9,129 nucleotides of DNA, from the NCBI GenBank assembly GCA_029777145.1, contig JAKOSS010000729.1, positions 1 through 9,129 of the forward strand, written 5' to 3'. The notes under the pieces were generated by a model. That model was not told where the DNA came from, ran no database searches, and saw only the letters and a list, made by a program, of their open reading frames with translations. Position 1 is the stretch's first letter; each line of letters starts with the position of its first letter. The stretch is from Acidobacteriota bacterium. Its GTDB lineage: Bacteria > Acidobacteriota > Blastocatellia > Pyrinomonadales > Pyrinomonadaceae. Positions 1 through 6,439 of the stretch are shown one piece after another. A program made the position numbers and the translations under genes.

Positions 1-17
1 AATTGGTCTTACCAATT
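1..17. repeat. Short perfect inverted repeat at the window edge
   Basis: AATTGGT (1-7), a 3-nt loop and ACCAATT (11-17) form a perfect 7-bp dyad four bases beyond the stop codon of the minus-strand MBL gene. On that strand it could be the hairpin of a terminator, but the stem is AT-rich and the bases that would hold a U-tract lie outside the window. It could also be an operator of a gene to the left. Confidence 0.35.
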
Positions 18-20
18 CTC

Positions 21-1055
21 TCAGCGCTTTCGGTAGAACTCGACGCCGTTTTTCAATTCGACGGCGATCCTGCCTTCCTGCTCGGCATAATCAAGGTGCG
101 CGATCGCTTCTGAGATCGCGAGAAAGCGATGGACGTCCTCGCCGGCGTTCGGAAAGAGCTTCAGCGCGACATTGAACGCGGTCACGCCGTCATTGGAAAC
201 AAGCGAGGTCGTCCGTCGCTGACGCTCGTCGATCGCCTTTACGTAACGGTTGAAGATCTCCTCAAAGTCGGTGATCGGCTCACCGTGGCCGCCGTAAACC
301 ATTGTCGGATGGTAGCTCCTGACCTTTGCGAGCGAAACGAGATATTCCGCGAGCGACCTGAAGCGCTGTTCCGGATCGACCGGGTCGGGCGAAACGATCG
401 GGTTCGGCGTGATCCGTTTGAGCACGCAATCGCCGCAGATCAACGTCCGGTTCGATTCCCGGACAAAGCTGCACGAGCCCGGCGTATGCCCGGGTGTATG
501 AATGACCTTCAGCGAACCGCGTTCGAACCCGATCTCCTGCTCGTCGGACAACGTCGAAAATTCGCCGTCGTCGAGCGCGTCCGTGAGCAGGGAGATCTCC
601 GAATAGAGCGACTGCATTTCGCGAAAGACCTCGTCCGGAACTCCCGCACGGACCATCAGCGCATGGTGTTCCTCGCGCGCGAGTCTGCCGAACAAATGTC
701 CCGTTTCCCATTCATGGACAAGGATTTCAGCGTTCTTCGCCTCGTCGCGGACCATCTTTGCAAGTCCGCAATGATCCTCGTGGGCATGGGTCAGGACGAT
801 TCGACGGATATCTTTGAAATCGACGCCGTGGCGATTGAGTTTCTCGCGCAGGACTCTCGCCGCCTCGAGAGTTTTCGGGCCGACGTCGATCAGCGTCACC
901 GGATCTTCGCGGATCAGGTAAACATTGACCGCGCCCACGTAAAACGGCGTCGGAACTGAAATCGGAATGATGTTCATTTGCGATCTTTGATAGGCAAGTT
1001 GCGATCGTCGCGCGGCCTTCGATTCGTTCACTGCCGGAAACGCGACTTCAAACAC
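21..1055 (-). CDS. MBL-fold metallo-hydrolase with C-terminal winged-helix-like domain
   Basis: Probable cytoplasmic zinc hydrolase of the metallo-beta-lactamase superfamily, 344 residues from the GTG at 1055. All expected metal ligands are present: THAHEDH at 89-95 (H90, H92, D94, H95), H190 in HTPGHTPGS, D209 in CGDC and H257 in GGHGEP. Residues from about 265 to the end (with GVTAFNVALKLFP and AHLDYAEQEGRI) resemble the winged-helix domain that follows the catalytic domain in LACTB2-like and other hydrolytic MBL proteins. The substrate cannot be told; thioesterase-, lactonase- or nuclease-like activity are all possible. The GTG start has GGAG 6 nt upstream. An in-frame ATG at 977 (MNIIPISVPTPF) begins exactly where family similarity seems to start but has only a weak ribosome-binding site, so the first 26 residues are uncertain. 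There is no signal peptide. The gene is divergent from the FAD oxidoreductase and may share its control region. Confidence 0.88.
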   Translation of the reverse strand: MFEVAFPAVNESKAARRSQLAYQRSQMNIIPISVPTPFYVGAVNVYLIREDPVTLIDVGPKTLEAARVLREKLNRHGVDFKDIRRIVLTHAHEDHCGLAKMVRDEAKNAEILVHEWETGHLFGRLAREEHHALMVRAGVPDEVFREMQSLYSEISLLTDALDDGEFSTLSDEQEIGFERGSLKVIHTPGHTPGSCSFVRESNRTLICGDCVLKRITPNPIVSPDPVDPEQRFRSLAEYLVSLAKVRSYHPTMVYGGHGEPITDFEEIFNRYVKAIDERQRRTTSLVSNDGVTAFNVALKLFPNAGEDVHRFLAISEAIAHLDYAEQEGRIAVELKNGVEFYRKR

Positions 1056-1076
1056 TCGTTGCTCCGAAGTTATAAT
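1047..1076 (+). promoter_or_regulatory. Candidate promoter for the FAD oxidoreductase
   Basis: A perfect TATAAT lies at 1071-1076. An 18-nt spacer separates it from TTCAAA (1047-1052), which matches four of six bases of the sigma-70 -35 consensus. It sits 27 nt before the TTG start and would lie inside the first codons of the MBL gene if that gene starts at 1055. The consensus match is suggestive only, because Acidobacteriota promoters are poorly characterised. Confidence 0.35.
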
Positions 1077-1086
1077 ACGCAGACCT

Positions 1087-1092
1087 GAGGAG
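1087..1092 (+). promoter_or_regulatory. Ribosome-binding site deciding a TTG start
   Basis: GAGGAG ends 10 nt before the TTG at 1103. No ATG is available close to the N-terminal FAD motif, so this site supports TTG as the start of the oxidoreductase. Confidence 0.6.
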
Positions 1093-1102
1093 ATTCGAGA
1101 AA

Positions 1103-2299
1103 TTGAACGAGCCCAAATCGCTCATCGTGGACCGCACTTCGAAGATCGTCATCGTCGGCGCCGGTCCGGCCGGTTCGAGTCTCGCGGTCCGTCTCGCGCG
1201 GGTCGGATTCGAGGTCGTTCTGATCGAGCGCGAAAAATTCCCCCGGCACAAGCTGTGCGGCGAGTTCGTTTCGCCCGAATGTATCCGTCATTTCAACGAC
1301 TTGGGAGTGGCTGAACAAATGCTTGACGCGTCCGGCGACCGGATCGTGGCGACCAACTTCTATTCGCAATCGGGCAGGTCGGTCAGCGTTCCGAGCGAAT
1401 GGTTCGGCGGAACGAACGCGCTTGGGATCAGTCGCGACGTGATGGACGCGGTCCTGCTCGATCAGGCACGCCGCGCCGGCGCCGACGTTCTCGAAGAGAC
1501 GCAGTTGATCGACGTCGAGCCCGACGGTGAGCGGATCGGAACGCTCAGCGTCCGAACCCCGGACGGCGTTCGGCGCGCAATCGCAGGCGACGTCTTCGTC
1601 GATGCGACCGGGCGATCGGGCGTTCTTGCCAATCTTGCCCGGCGCCGATTCCCGGACCGGGCGTCGTCCGACGGCCGCGACCGAAAGTACATCGGCTTCA
1701 AGGCGCACCTTGAGAATGTTGATCTTGAGCGCGGCGTTTGTGAGATCTACCTGTTCGACGGCGGTTACGGTGGTCTCAATTTCGTCGGCGACGGCATCGC
1801 CAACCACTGTTTTCTGGTCACCTCCGAAACATTCAAAGCGGCCGGAAGCGTGCCGGCGCTGCTCGGGGAAGTCGTTTACCGAAATCCGCGTGCGCGAAAA
1901 GCGATGGAGAATTCGCGCCCGTTATTCGATTGGCTCGCGGTTTCGGTCGGACGGTTCGGTCGCAAAGAGCTCGCGCCGATGCCGAATCTGCTGACCGTCG
2001 GTGACGCCGCCGCTTTTATCGATCCGTTCACCGGCAGCGGGATGCTGTTGGCGTTTGAAAGCGCCGAAATACTTGCGGGAGCGATCGCCAGCGGGAACGA
2101 TGCGGTCGCCGCCTACCTCCGAACCTATGAAGCCCGGTTCGCCCGCAGATTGCGGGTTTCGAGGCTTCTTCGCGGCGCCGGTTCATGGCCGCGGACGGCG
2201 TCTGGATTGATCGCATCGCTCGGAGCGAGTCGTTCGATCCTGCGACGGATAGCGCGCGCCACCCGCGGCGATCTCAGCGAGTCGTCCCGACCGACCTGA
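1103..2299 (+). CDS. FAD-dependent oxidoreductase, geranylgeranyl-reductase/FixC-like
   Basis: Predicted flavoprotein of 398 residues in the PHBH-fold FAD monooxygenase/reductase superfamily. The Rossmann dinucleotide-binding motif is VIVGAGPAG (16-24, G19-x-G21-x-x-G24), followed by the ERE segment that normally holds the ribose-binding acid. KLCGEFVSPE (50-59) is typical of the geranylgeranyl-reductase-like branch. VDATGR (166-171) and GDAAAFIDPFTGSGM (300-314) are the second and third FAD-contact motifs. The C-terminal 60 residues are Arg-rich and helical, without an obvious membrane anchor. Relatives reduce isoprenoid double bonds or oxidise polyketide, alkylresorcinol-like or halogenase-type substrates; the sequence does not tell which. 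The TTG start is chosen from GAGGAG 10 nt upstream; a GTG at 1124 is a weaker alternative. It is divergent from the MBL hydrolase and appears monocistronic, since 260 nt of AT-rich sequence follow. Confidence 0.85.
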   Translation: MNEPKSLIVDRTSKIVIVGAGPAGSSLAVRLARVGFEVVLIEREKFPRHKLCGEFVSPECIRHFNDLGVAEQMLDASGDRIVATNFYSQSGRSVSVPSEWFGGTNALGISRDVMDAVLLDQARRAGADVLEETQLIDVEPDGERIGTLSVRTPDGVRRAIAGDVFVDATGRSGVLANLARRRFPDRASSDGRDRKYIGFKAHLENVDLERGVCEIYLFDGGYGGLNFVGDGIANHCFLVTSETFKAAGSVPALLGEVVYRNPRARKAMENSRPLFDWLAVSVGRFGRKELAPMPNLLTVGDAAAFIDPFTGSGMLLAFESAEILAGAIASGNDAVAAYLRTYEARFARRLRVSRLLRGAGSWPRTASGLIASLGASRSILRRIARATRGDLSESSRPT

Positions 2300-2450
2300 A
2301 ACCTTTGAAAATGAAGCTTTTTTCACAAACTCCAATTTGGCCCTCAAGTTACAAAAGCATGTACTTTTTGCTTGCCTTTCAAGGGGTTTTAGGATAAAAA
2401 CGACAAAGCAAATCTAATCAAAACATAACTGTCGGTTAATAATTCGGTTT

Positions 2451-2461
2451 CGCGTAACGCG
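2451..2461. repeat. Palindrome CGCGT-A-ACGCG in the receptor leader
   Basis: A perfect 5-bp inverted repeat with one central base, GC-rich within AT-rich surroundings. It lies 5 nt before a second, longer dyad. It may be a protein-binding half-site pair or the tip of a leader hairpin; no regulator is known. Confidence 0.4.
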
Positions 2462-2465
2462 TCGC

Positions 2466-2486
2466 AAATTTGCCAGGCGCAAATTT
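2466..2486. repeat. 21-bp operator-like dyad AAATTTGC-N5-GCAAATTT
   Basis: AAATTTGC (2466-2473) and GCAAATTT (2479-2486) are a perfect 8-bp inverted repeat around CAGGC. The left arm also belongs to the 10-bp palindrome GCAAATTTGC (2464-2473), and CGCAAATTT occurs directly repeated at 2463 and 2478, a 15-nt shift. It sits 74 nt before the receptor start. A dimeric transcription factor site or an RNA hairpin in the leader are both possible. Confidence 0.5.
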
Positions 2487-2543
2487 TGTCCATATCGCAT
2501 CGTAATTGCTCCCGCCGACAGCGCATACGAATAAGAATCTGAA

Positions 2544-2548
2544 AGGAG
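2544..2548 (+). promoter_or_regulatory. Strong ribosome-binding site of the receptor gene
   Basis: AGGAG within AAAGGAGAA lies 11 nt before ATG 2560 and 8 nt before an adjoining in-frame TTG at 2557. It excludes a longer reading from the TTG at 2506, which would put this site inside coding sequence and place extra residues before the signal peptide. Confidence 0.8.
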
Positions 2549-2559
2549 AAAACAAGTTG

Positions 2560-5500
2560 ATGAAATCGATTCAAATGAGAATCTCCGGTCTCGCCGCCGC
2601 AATTTTTGTATTTGCGGCGCTGGTGGTGCTGAACACTGTCATTGCCTTCGGGCAAACGCAGGTCAGCGCTGCCGACCTCGGCGGGACCGTAGTTGATCCG
2701 AACGGCGCTGCCGTACCCGGAGCCACGGTGACGGCAAAGAACTCCGCCACTAACATTTCCCGTACGGTAACCGCGAACGACTCCGGGGAATTTCAGTTTA
2801 TCGGCCTTCCTCCGGGAACCTACAATCTCACGGTTGAAGCCGCGACGTTCAAAAAGACGGTCATCAACGACGTCAAACTTACCGTCGGCCAGAGCGCCGC
2901 GATCGAGATCAAACTGGAACTCGGAACGCAGGACCTCGTGGTCAACGTTTCCGGCGATTCGGTCGAGCTGATCGAGGCCGGACGAACTTCGGTCGCGAAC
3001 ACGATCGACCAGAAGCGCATCGAAGCGCTCCCGATCAACGAGCGCAGCGCGACGGGATTCGCGCTCACGCTGTCAACCGTCGGTCGTGACAACGGCCGTC
3101 CGATCGGCCCCGCGCCGACGTCAGGTATCAACGTCGGCGGTCAGCGCGGACGTTCGACCCAGATCAACGTCGATGGCGCCGACTTCACCGACAACTCGAT
3201 CAACGCTTCGCGTTCGACGGTTTCGCAGGAAGCGGTTCAGGAATATCAGGTCGCGACCAACTCGTACACGGCCGAATTCGGACGCGCGACGGGCGGCGTC
3301 GTGAACGTCGTCACGAAACGCGGAACGAACACCTTCAACGGAAACGTTTTCGGCTTCATCCGCGACAAGAGCATTCAGGCGCGCAACGCGTTTGCTCCGA
3401 TCGACAAGCCGGACTTCCGCCGCACTCAGTGGGGCGCGACGCTCGGCGGTCCGATCGTGAAGGAGAAGGCTTTCTTCTTTACCGCATTCGAACGCCGCAG
3501 CCGCGATGAATCGGGCTTTTTCACGAGCGACGTCGTCGGCAATCTGACCTCGTCGGTAACGCTCGGCGCTCCGATCCTTCCGTTCACGCAGACGTTCAAC
3601 CGGCTGACGGCGCAGCAGGCTGCTTTCGCCAACACGCTGATCTCGTCGGGAGTTCCGGCGAACATCAACGCCGCTGTCCAGTATCTTTATCTTGCTTCGA
3701 GCGGCGGCAACACCGGATTGCTCGGGACGAATCCGTTGCTGAGCGTCGGCGGCGCGATCACTGCCGGCCAGCAGGTTGGTCCGAGATTTGTTTTGACCGG
3801 AGCTCCGGTTCCCGTCAGCACGACCAACGCCGACGGTTTGCCGATCGCATTCCGTCCGCTCAATGACCTCCAGCGCATCTTCCCGGTGACCGAGCGTTCG
3901 AACTTTTTCACCGTGCGCGGGGACGTCAACGTCAATCCCGACAACCAGTTGACGCTTCGCTTCGGATACAACCCGAGTGATCTGACTGGTATTCAGGTCG
4001 AATCGCAGAACCAGTCGCTCGGTCAGAACGACTTTTCGCGAACCGGCATCACCGAGATCAAGGACTATTCGTTCAGCGCGGGTCTCAACACGACGATCAC
4101 CGCGTCGACGGCGAATGAGTTCTACTTCAGCTACGGTCGCCGCGACACGACTTTCCGCTCGCAGAACGGCGACGCCGTCGCGTTCAACATCTCGGGTACG
4201 GCGTTCATCGGCCGCGAATTGTTCTCGCCGGTCGACCGTACGGAAAACCGTTACCAGTTCCGCGACAACTTCAACTGGGTCGTCGGAAATCACACGTTGA
4301 AATTCGGCGGTGACTTCAACTGGGTCCGCATTCCGTCGGCCGTGTTCGAGCTGAACTTCGCCGGCCTTTTCAACTTCGGCGACTTCGCGGCATCGAACCT
4401 CGGATTCCCGACCTCGGCGCCGGCCTTCACGCCGGTCCAGAGTTACGGTCTCGGAATGCCGTCGATCTACATTCAAGGTTTCGGAAACCCGGTTTCGAAG
4501 ATCAAAAATCAGCCGATCGCCTTCTTCGCGCAGGATTCGTGGAAACTCCACAAGAAGCTGACGATCAATTACGGTATCCGTTACGACGTCGAGTTCACGC
4601 AGACGATCGCTCCGGTCGGTCTGACGGATCCGCTGTCGGGTCTCAGCCTGTCGGCAGACGATGTGCTGGCGGCGCAGAACGCGATCGGCGTTCAGCAGGG
4701 AATTCCGCGCGACACCAACAACTGGGCGCCGCGTTTCGGTTTCTCGTACGACATGTTCGGAAACGGAAAGACGATCGTCCGCGGTTCGATCGGTCTCTAC
4801 TACGACCATCCGCTTCTTGTGGTCGCCTTCAACTCGGACATCGCGGACACGACTCAGCAGCAGCAGTCGGTCCTGACCGCCGGCAGCCCGGCACCGACTT
4901 CGCTGCTCAACGCGGCGCAGGTCTTCCAGGGCACGGTCTGCGTCCCCGGTTCGACGTCGAATCCGTTCTGCGTCGCCGCCGGCAACCCGATCACGCCGGG
5001 TGTTGCGGCATCCGCGCAGTATCAGTTCGGCCGCATGCGGTTCAACGATCAGACATTTACGGGATTCGGCGCGGTTTTGCCGTTCACGCTCCCGATCGCC
5101 AGCGATTTCAAATACGCTTCGGCGACCCAGGCGAATCTCTCGATCGAACGCCAGTTGACGAAGAACATGGCACTTTCGGTGTCGTATCTCTTCGTCGGCG
5201 CGCATAACCTGCCGCATCCGACCGATCTCAACGCGCCGAACACGGCGCTTCAGATCGAGAACTTCCAGCGATTTGCGGGCGCCGCGGTTCCGCTCAGCTC
5301 GATCACGCAGACGGCGGTCGCCGCCGGAATCTCGATCCCGAGCAATCTCGCGCCGGGTTCGCCGTTCACCAACGCCTATGGCAACACCTGTGCGGTCGTC
5401 ATTCCGGGTATGGTCGCTCAGTGTCCGGGCGGACGCGTGATCGTTCCCGCGATCGCGAACTTCTTCCGGCCGAACGCACCGAACTACTTCCTGGCGCAAG

Positions 5501-6360
5501 CGCTGTCGGGCGGTGCGGTGACGAAGGCGGTGCTCGACTCACAGCTCGGCGGTTCGCTCCGGACGCCCGGCCTGCTGACGACCTTCGGTTCGGTCAACGC
5601 GCAGATCTCGGACGGCAACTCGGAATACAACGCGCTGAACGTCGAATTGAAACGACGCTTTGCGAACAATCTGCAGTTCCTGATGAGCTACACCTGGTCG
5701 CACTCGATCGACGATTCGTCCGATTTGCAGACGCTTCTGATCGCTCAGGACGTCAACAACTTCAAGGCGGAACGTTCGAACTCACTGTTCGACCAGCGTC
5801 ACCGCTTCGTGTTCAGCGGCGTTCTGACGTCGCCCGACAAGTGGCGCAAAGGCAATGGCTGGCAGAGGTTCTTCTCTGATTTCGCGGTTGCGCCGATCCT
5901 CGAGATCTCGTCAGGCCGTCCGTTCAACATCATCACCAACGTTGATGCGAACAACGACCAGTCGACCTCGACGGACCGTCCGAACGTTCTCGCCGACGGT
6001 ACGCTTTGCGTCCCGGGCGACACGATCTCGAGCGGAACGTGCGGATCGCGCATCGTGAATATCAACGGCAGGAACGTCTTCTCGTCGGGAAGCCTCGGCC
6101 GCAACATGGGAATGACCCATTCGTTCGCGTCGCTCGATCTTCGTCTGACGCGGGCGATCCGGTTTGGAGAGCGTGTCCGTCTCGATCTGATCGCTGAAGG
6201 ATTCAACCTCTTCAACAAGTTCAACGAGGGTTCGGCATCGCCTAACTATCAGGACGTTAATGCGTTCGGAACGCGTGCTTCCAACGGTCGTTTCTACAGC
6301 CGTCCGACGGCGGCATACGATCCGCGGCAGTTCCAGTTCGGCGCAAAGCTGAGCTTCTAA
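2560..6360 (+). CDS. Oar-like TonB-dependent outer-membrane receptor with carboxypeptidase-regulatory-like domain
   Basis: Predicted outer-membrane protein of 1266 residues. Residues 1-31 are a signal peptide (hydrophobic core 10-30, likely cleavage AFG|Q). Residues 38-125 form a carboxypeptidase-regulatory-like beta-sandwich (LGGTVVDPNGAAVPGATV, then GEFQFIGLPPGTYNLTV). About 150-265 is a plug-like region with INVDGADFTDN, EYQVATNSYTAEFGRATGG and VVNVVTKRGTN. The rest is a large beta-barrel with family signatures such as AFFFTAFERRSRD, SYTWSHSIDDSSD and SLFDQRHRFVFSGVL, ending in KLSF with the C-terminal aromatic used for barrel insertion. Oar-like receptors are about 1000-1250 residues, so it looks complete. 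The ligand is unknown: carbohydrate, peptide or adhesin roles have been proposed for the family. No clear TonB box is recognised. All six cysteines fall in three short-range pairs (794/804, 944/955, 1150/1161). Codons strongly favour AAC, TTC and GAC, suggesting good expression. No SusD-like partner is adjacent, and two hairpins end the unit. Confidence 0.93.
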   Translation: MKSIQMRISGLAAAIFVFAALVVLNTVIAFGQTQVSAADLGGTVVDPNGAAVPGATVTAKNSATNISRTVTANDSGEFQFIGLPPGTYNLTVEAATFKKTVINDVKLTVGQSAAIEIKLELGTQDLVVNVSGDSVELIEAGRTSVANTIDQKRIEALPINERSATGFALTLSTVGRDNGRPIGPAPTSGINVGGQRGRSTQINVDGADFTDNSINASRSTVSQEAVQEYQVATNSYTAEFGRATGGVVNVVTKRGTNTFNGNVFGFIRDKSIQARNAFAPIDKPDFRRTQWGATLGGPIVKEKAFFFTAFERRSRDESGFFTSDVVGNLTSSVTLGAPILPFTQTFNRLTAQQAAFANTLISSGVPANINAAVQYLYLASSGGNTGLLGTNPLLSVGGAITAGQQVGPRFVLTGAPVPVSTTNADGLPIAFRPLNDLQRIFPVTERSNFFTVRGDVNVNPDNQLTLRFGYNPSDLTGIQVESQNQSLGQNDFSRTGITEIKDYSFSAGLNTTITASTANEFYFSYGRRDTTFRSQNGDAVAFNISGTAFIGRELFSPVDRTENRYQFRDNFNWVVGNHTLKFGGDFNWVRIPSAVFELNFAGLFNFGDFAASNLGFPTSAPAFTPVQSYGLGMPSIYIQGFGNPVSKIKNQPIAFFAQDSWKLHKKLTINYGIRYDVEFTQTIAPVGLTDPLSGLSLSADDVLAAQNAIGVQQGIPRDTNNWAPRFGFSYDMFGNGKTIVRGSIGLYYDHPLLVVAFNSDIADTTQQQQSVLTAGSPAPTSLLNAAQVFQGTVCVPGSTSNPFCVAAGNPITPGVAASAQYQFGRMRFNDQTFTGFGAVLPFTLPIASDFKYASATQANLSIERQLTKNMALSVSYLFVGAHNLPHPTDLNAPNTALQIENFQRFAGAAVPLSSITQTAVAAGISIPSNLAPGSPFTNAYGNTCAVVIPGMVAQCPGGRVIVPAIANFFRPNAPNYFLAQALSGGAVTKAVLDSQLGGSLRTPGLLTTFGSVNAQISDGNSEYNALNVELKRRFANNLQFLMSYTWSHSIDDSSDLQTLLIAQDVNNFKAERSNSLFDQRHRFVFSGVLTSPDKWRKGNGWQRFFSDFAVAPILEISSGRPFNIITNVDANNDQSTSTDRPNVLADGTLCVPGDTISSGTCGSRIVNINGRNVFSSGSLGRNMGMTHSFASLDLRLTRAIRFGERVRLDLIAEGFNLFNKFNEGSASPNYQDVNAFGTRASNGRFYSRPTAAYDPRQFQFGAKLSF

Positions 6361-6368
6361 TTCGGCGG

Positions 6369-6385
6369 GCGTCCCTTTCGGACGC
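6369..6385 (+). other. First hairpin after the receptor gene
   Basis: GCGTCC (6369-6374), loop CTTTC, GGACGC (6380-6385): a 6-bp stem 8 nt after the stop codon. No U-run follows, so it more likely protects the 3' end or assists the terminator at 6400 than terminates by itself. Confidence 0.5.
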
Positions 6386-6399
6386 TCAGACTACAGACC

Positions 6400-6430
6400 G
6401 AAAGCCCGCGAAGTTTGCGGGCTTTCTTCA
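6400..6430 (+). terminator. Intrinsic terminator of the receptor gene
   Basis: GAAAGCCCGC (6400-6409) pairs perfectly with GCGGGCTTTC (6417-6426) over a 7-nt loop, followed by the broken T-rich tail TTCATTTC. The A-rich 5' arm would allow some function in the reverse direction. The stem ends only 13 nt before the queG start codon. Confidence 0.75.
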
Positions 6431-6439
6431 TTTCAATCG

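Larger units (their letters stand above)
2300..2559. promoter_or_regulatory. AT-rich intergenic control region before the outer-membrane receptor
   Basis: This 260-nt stretch is much richer in A and T than the flanking genes and encodes nothing recognisable. Just after the FAD gene, TGAAAA (2306-2311) can pair with TTTTCA (2320-2325) around AAGCTT, too weak to call a terminator with confidence. TTGCTT (2368-2373) and TAGGAT (2390-2395), 16 nt apart, are a possible promoter of low quality. Two palindromic sites (2451-2461 and 2466-2486) and the ribosome-binding site at 2544 follow, so most of the region is probably the promoter and 5' leader of the receptor gene. Confidence 0.5.

Noticed and set aside
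100..107. GCGATCGC octamer, like the cyanobacterial HIP1 repeat
   Set aside because: Only about one full copy was noticed here and GATCG words are common in the codon usage of these genes; nothing suggests over-representation.
129..959. A 276-codon plus-strand frame opposite the MBL hydrolase
   Set aside because: The opposite strand encodes all metal-binding motifs of a known fold; this frame has Arg/Asp-rich composition and no recognisable feature.
2306..2325. Terminator after the FAD oxidoreductase (TGAAAA...TTTTCA)
   Set aside because: The stem has six pairs, five of them after the first two being A-T, with a mismatch next to the loop; too unstable to call.
2506..2559. Start of the receptor at TTG 2506
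   Set aside because: This would put AAAGGAG inside the coding region and 18 extra residues before a good signal peptide; ATG 2560 is better supported.
3121..5499. A 792-codon open frame on the minus strand inside the receptor gene
   Set aside because: Its translation is almost wholly Arg, Asp, Glu and Val, with no domain. It is the mirror of strongly biased codons in a clear Oar-like receptor gene, which avoids codons that would read as stops on the other strand.
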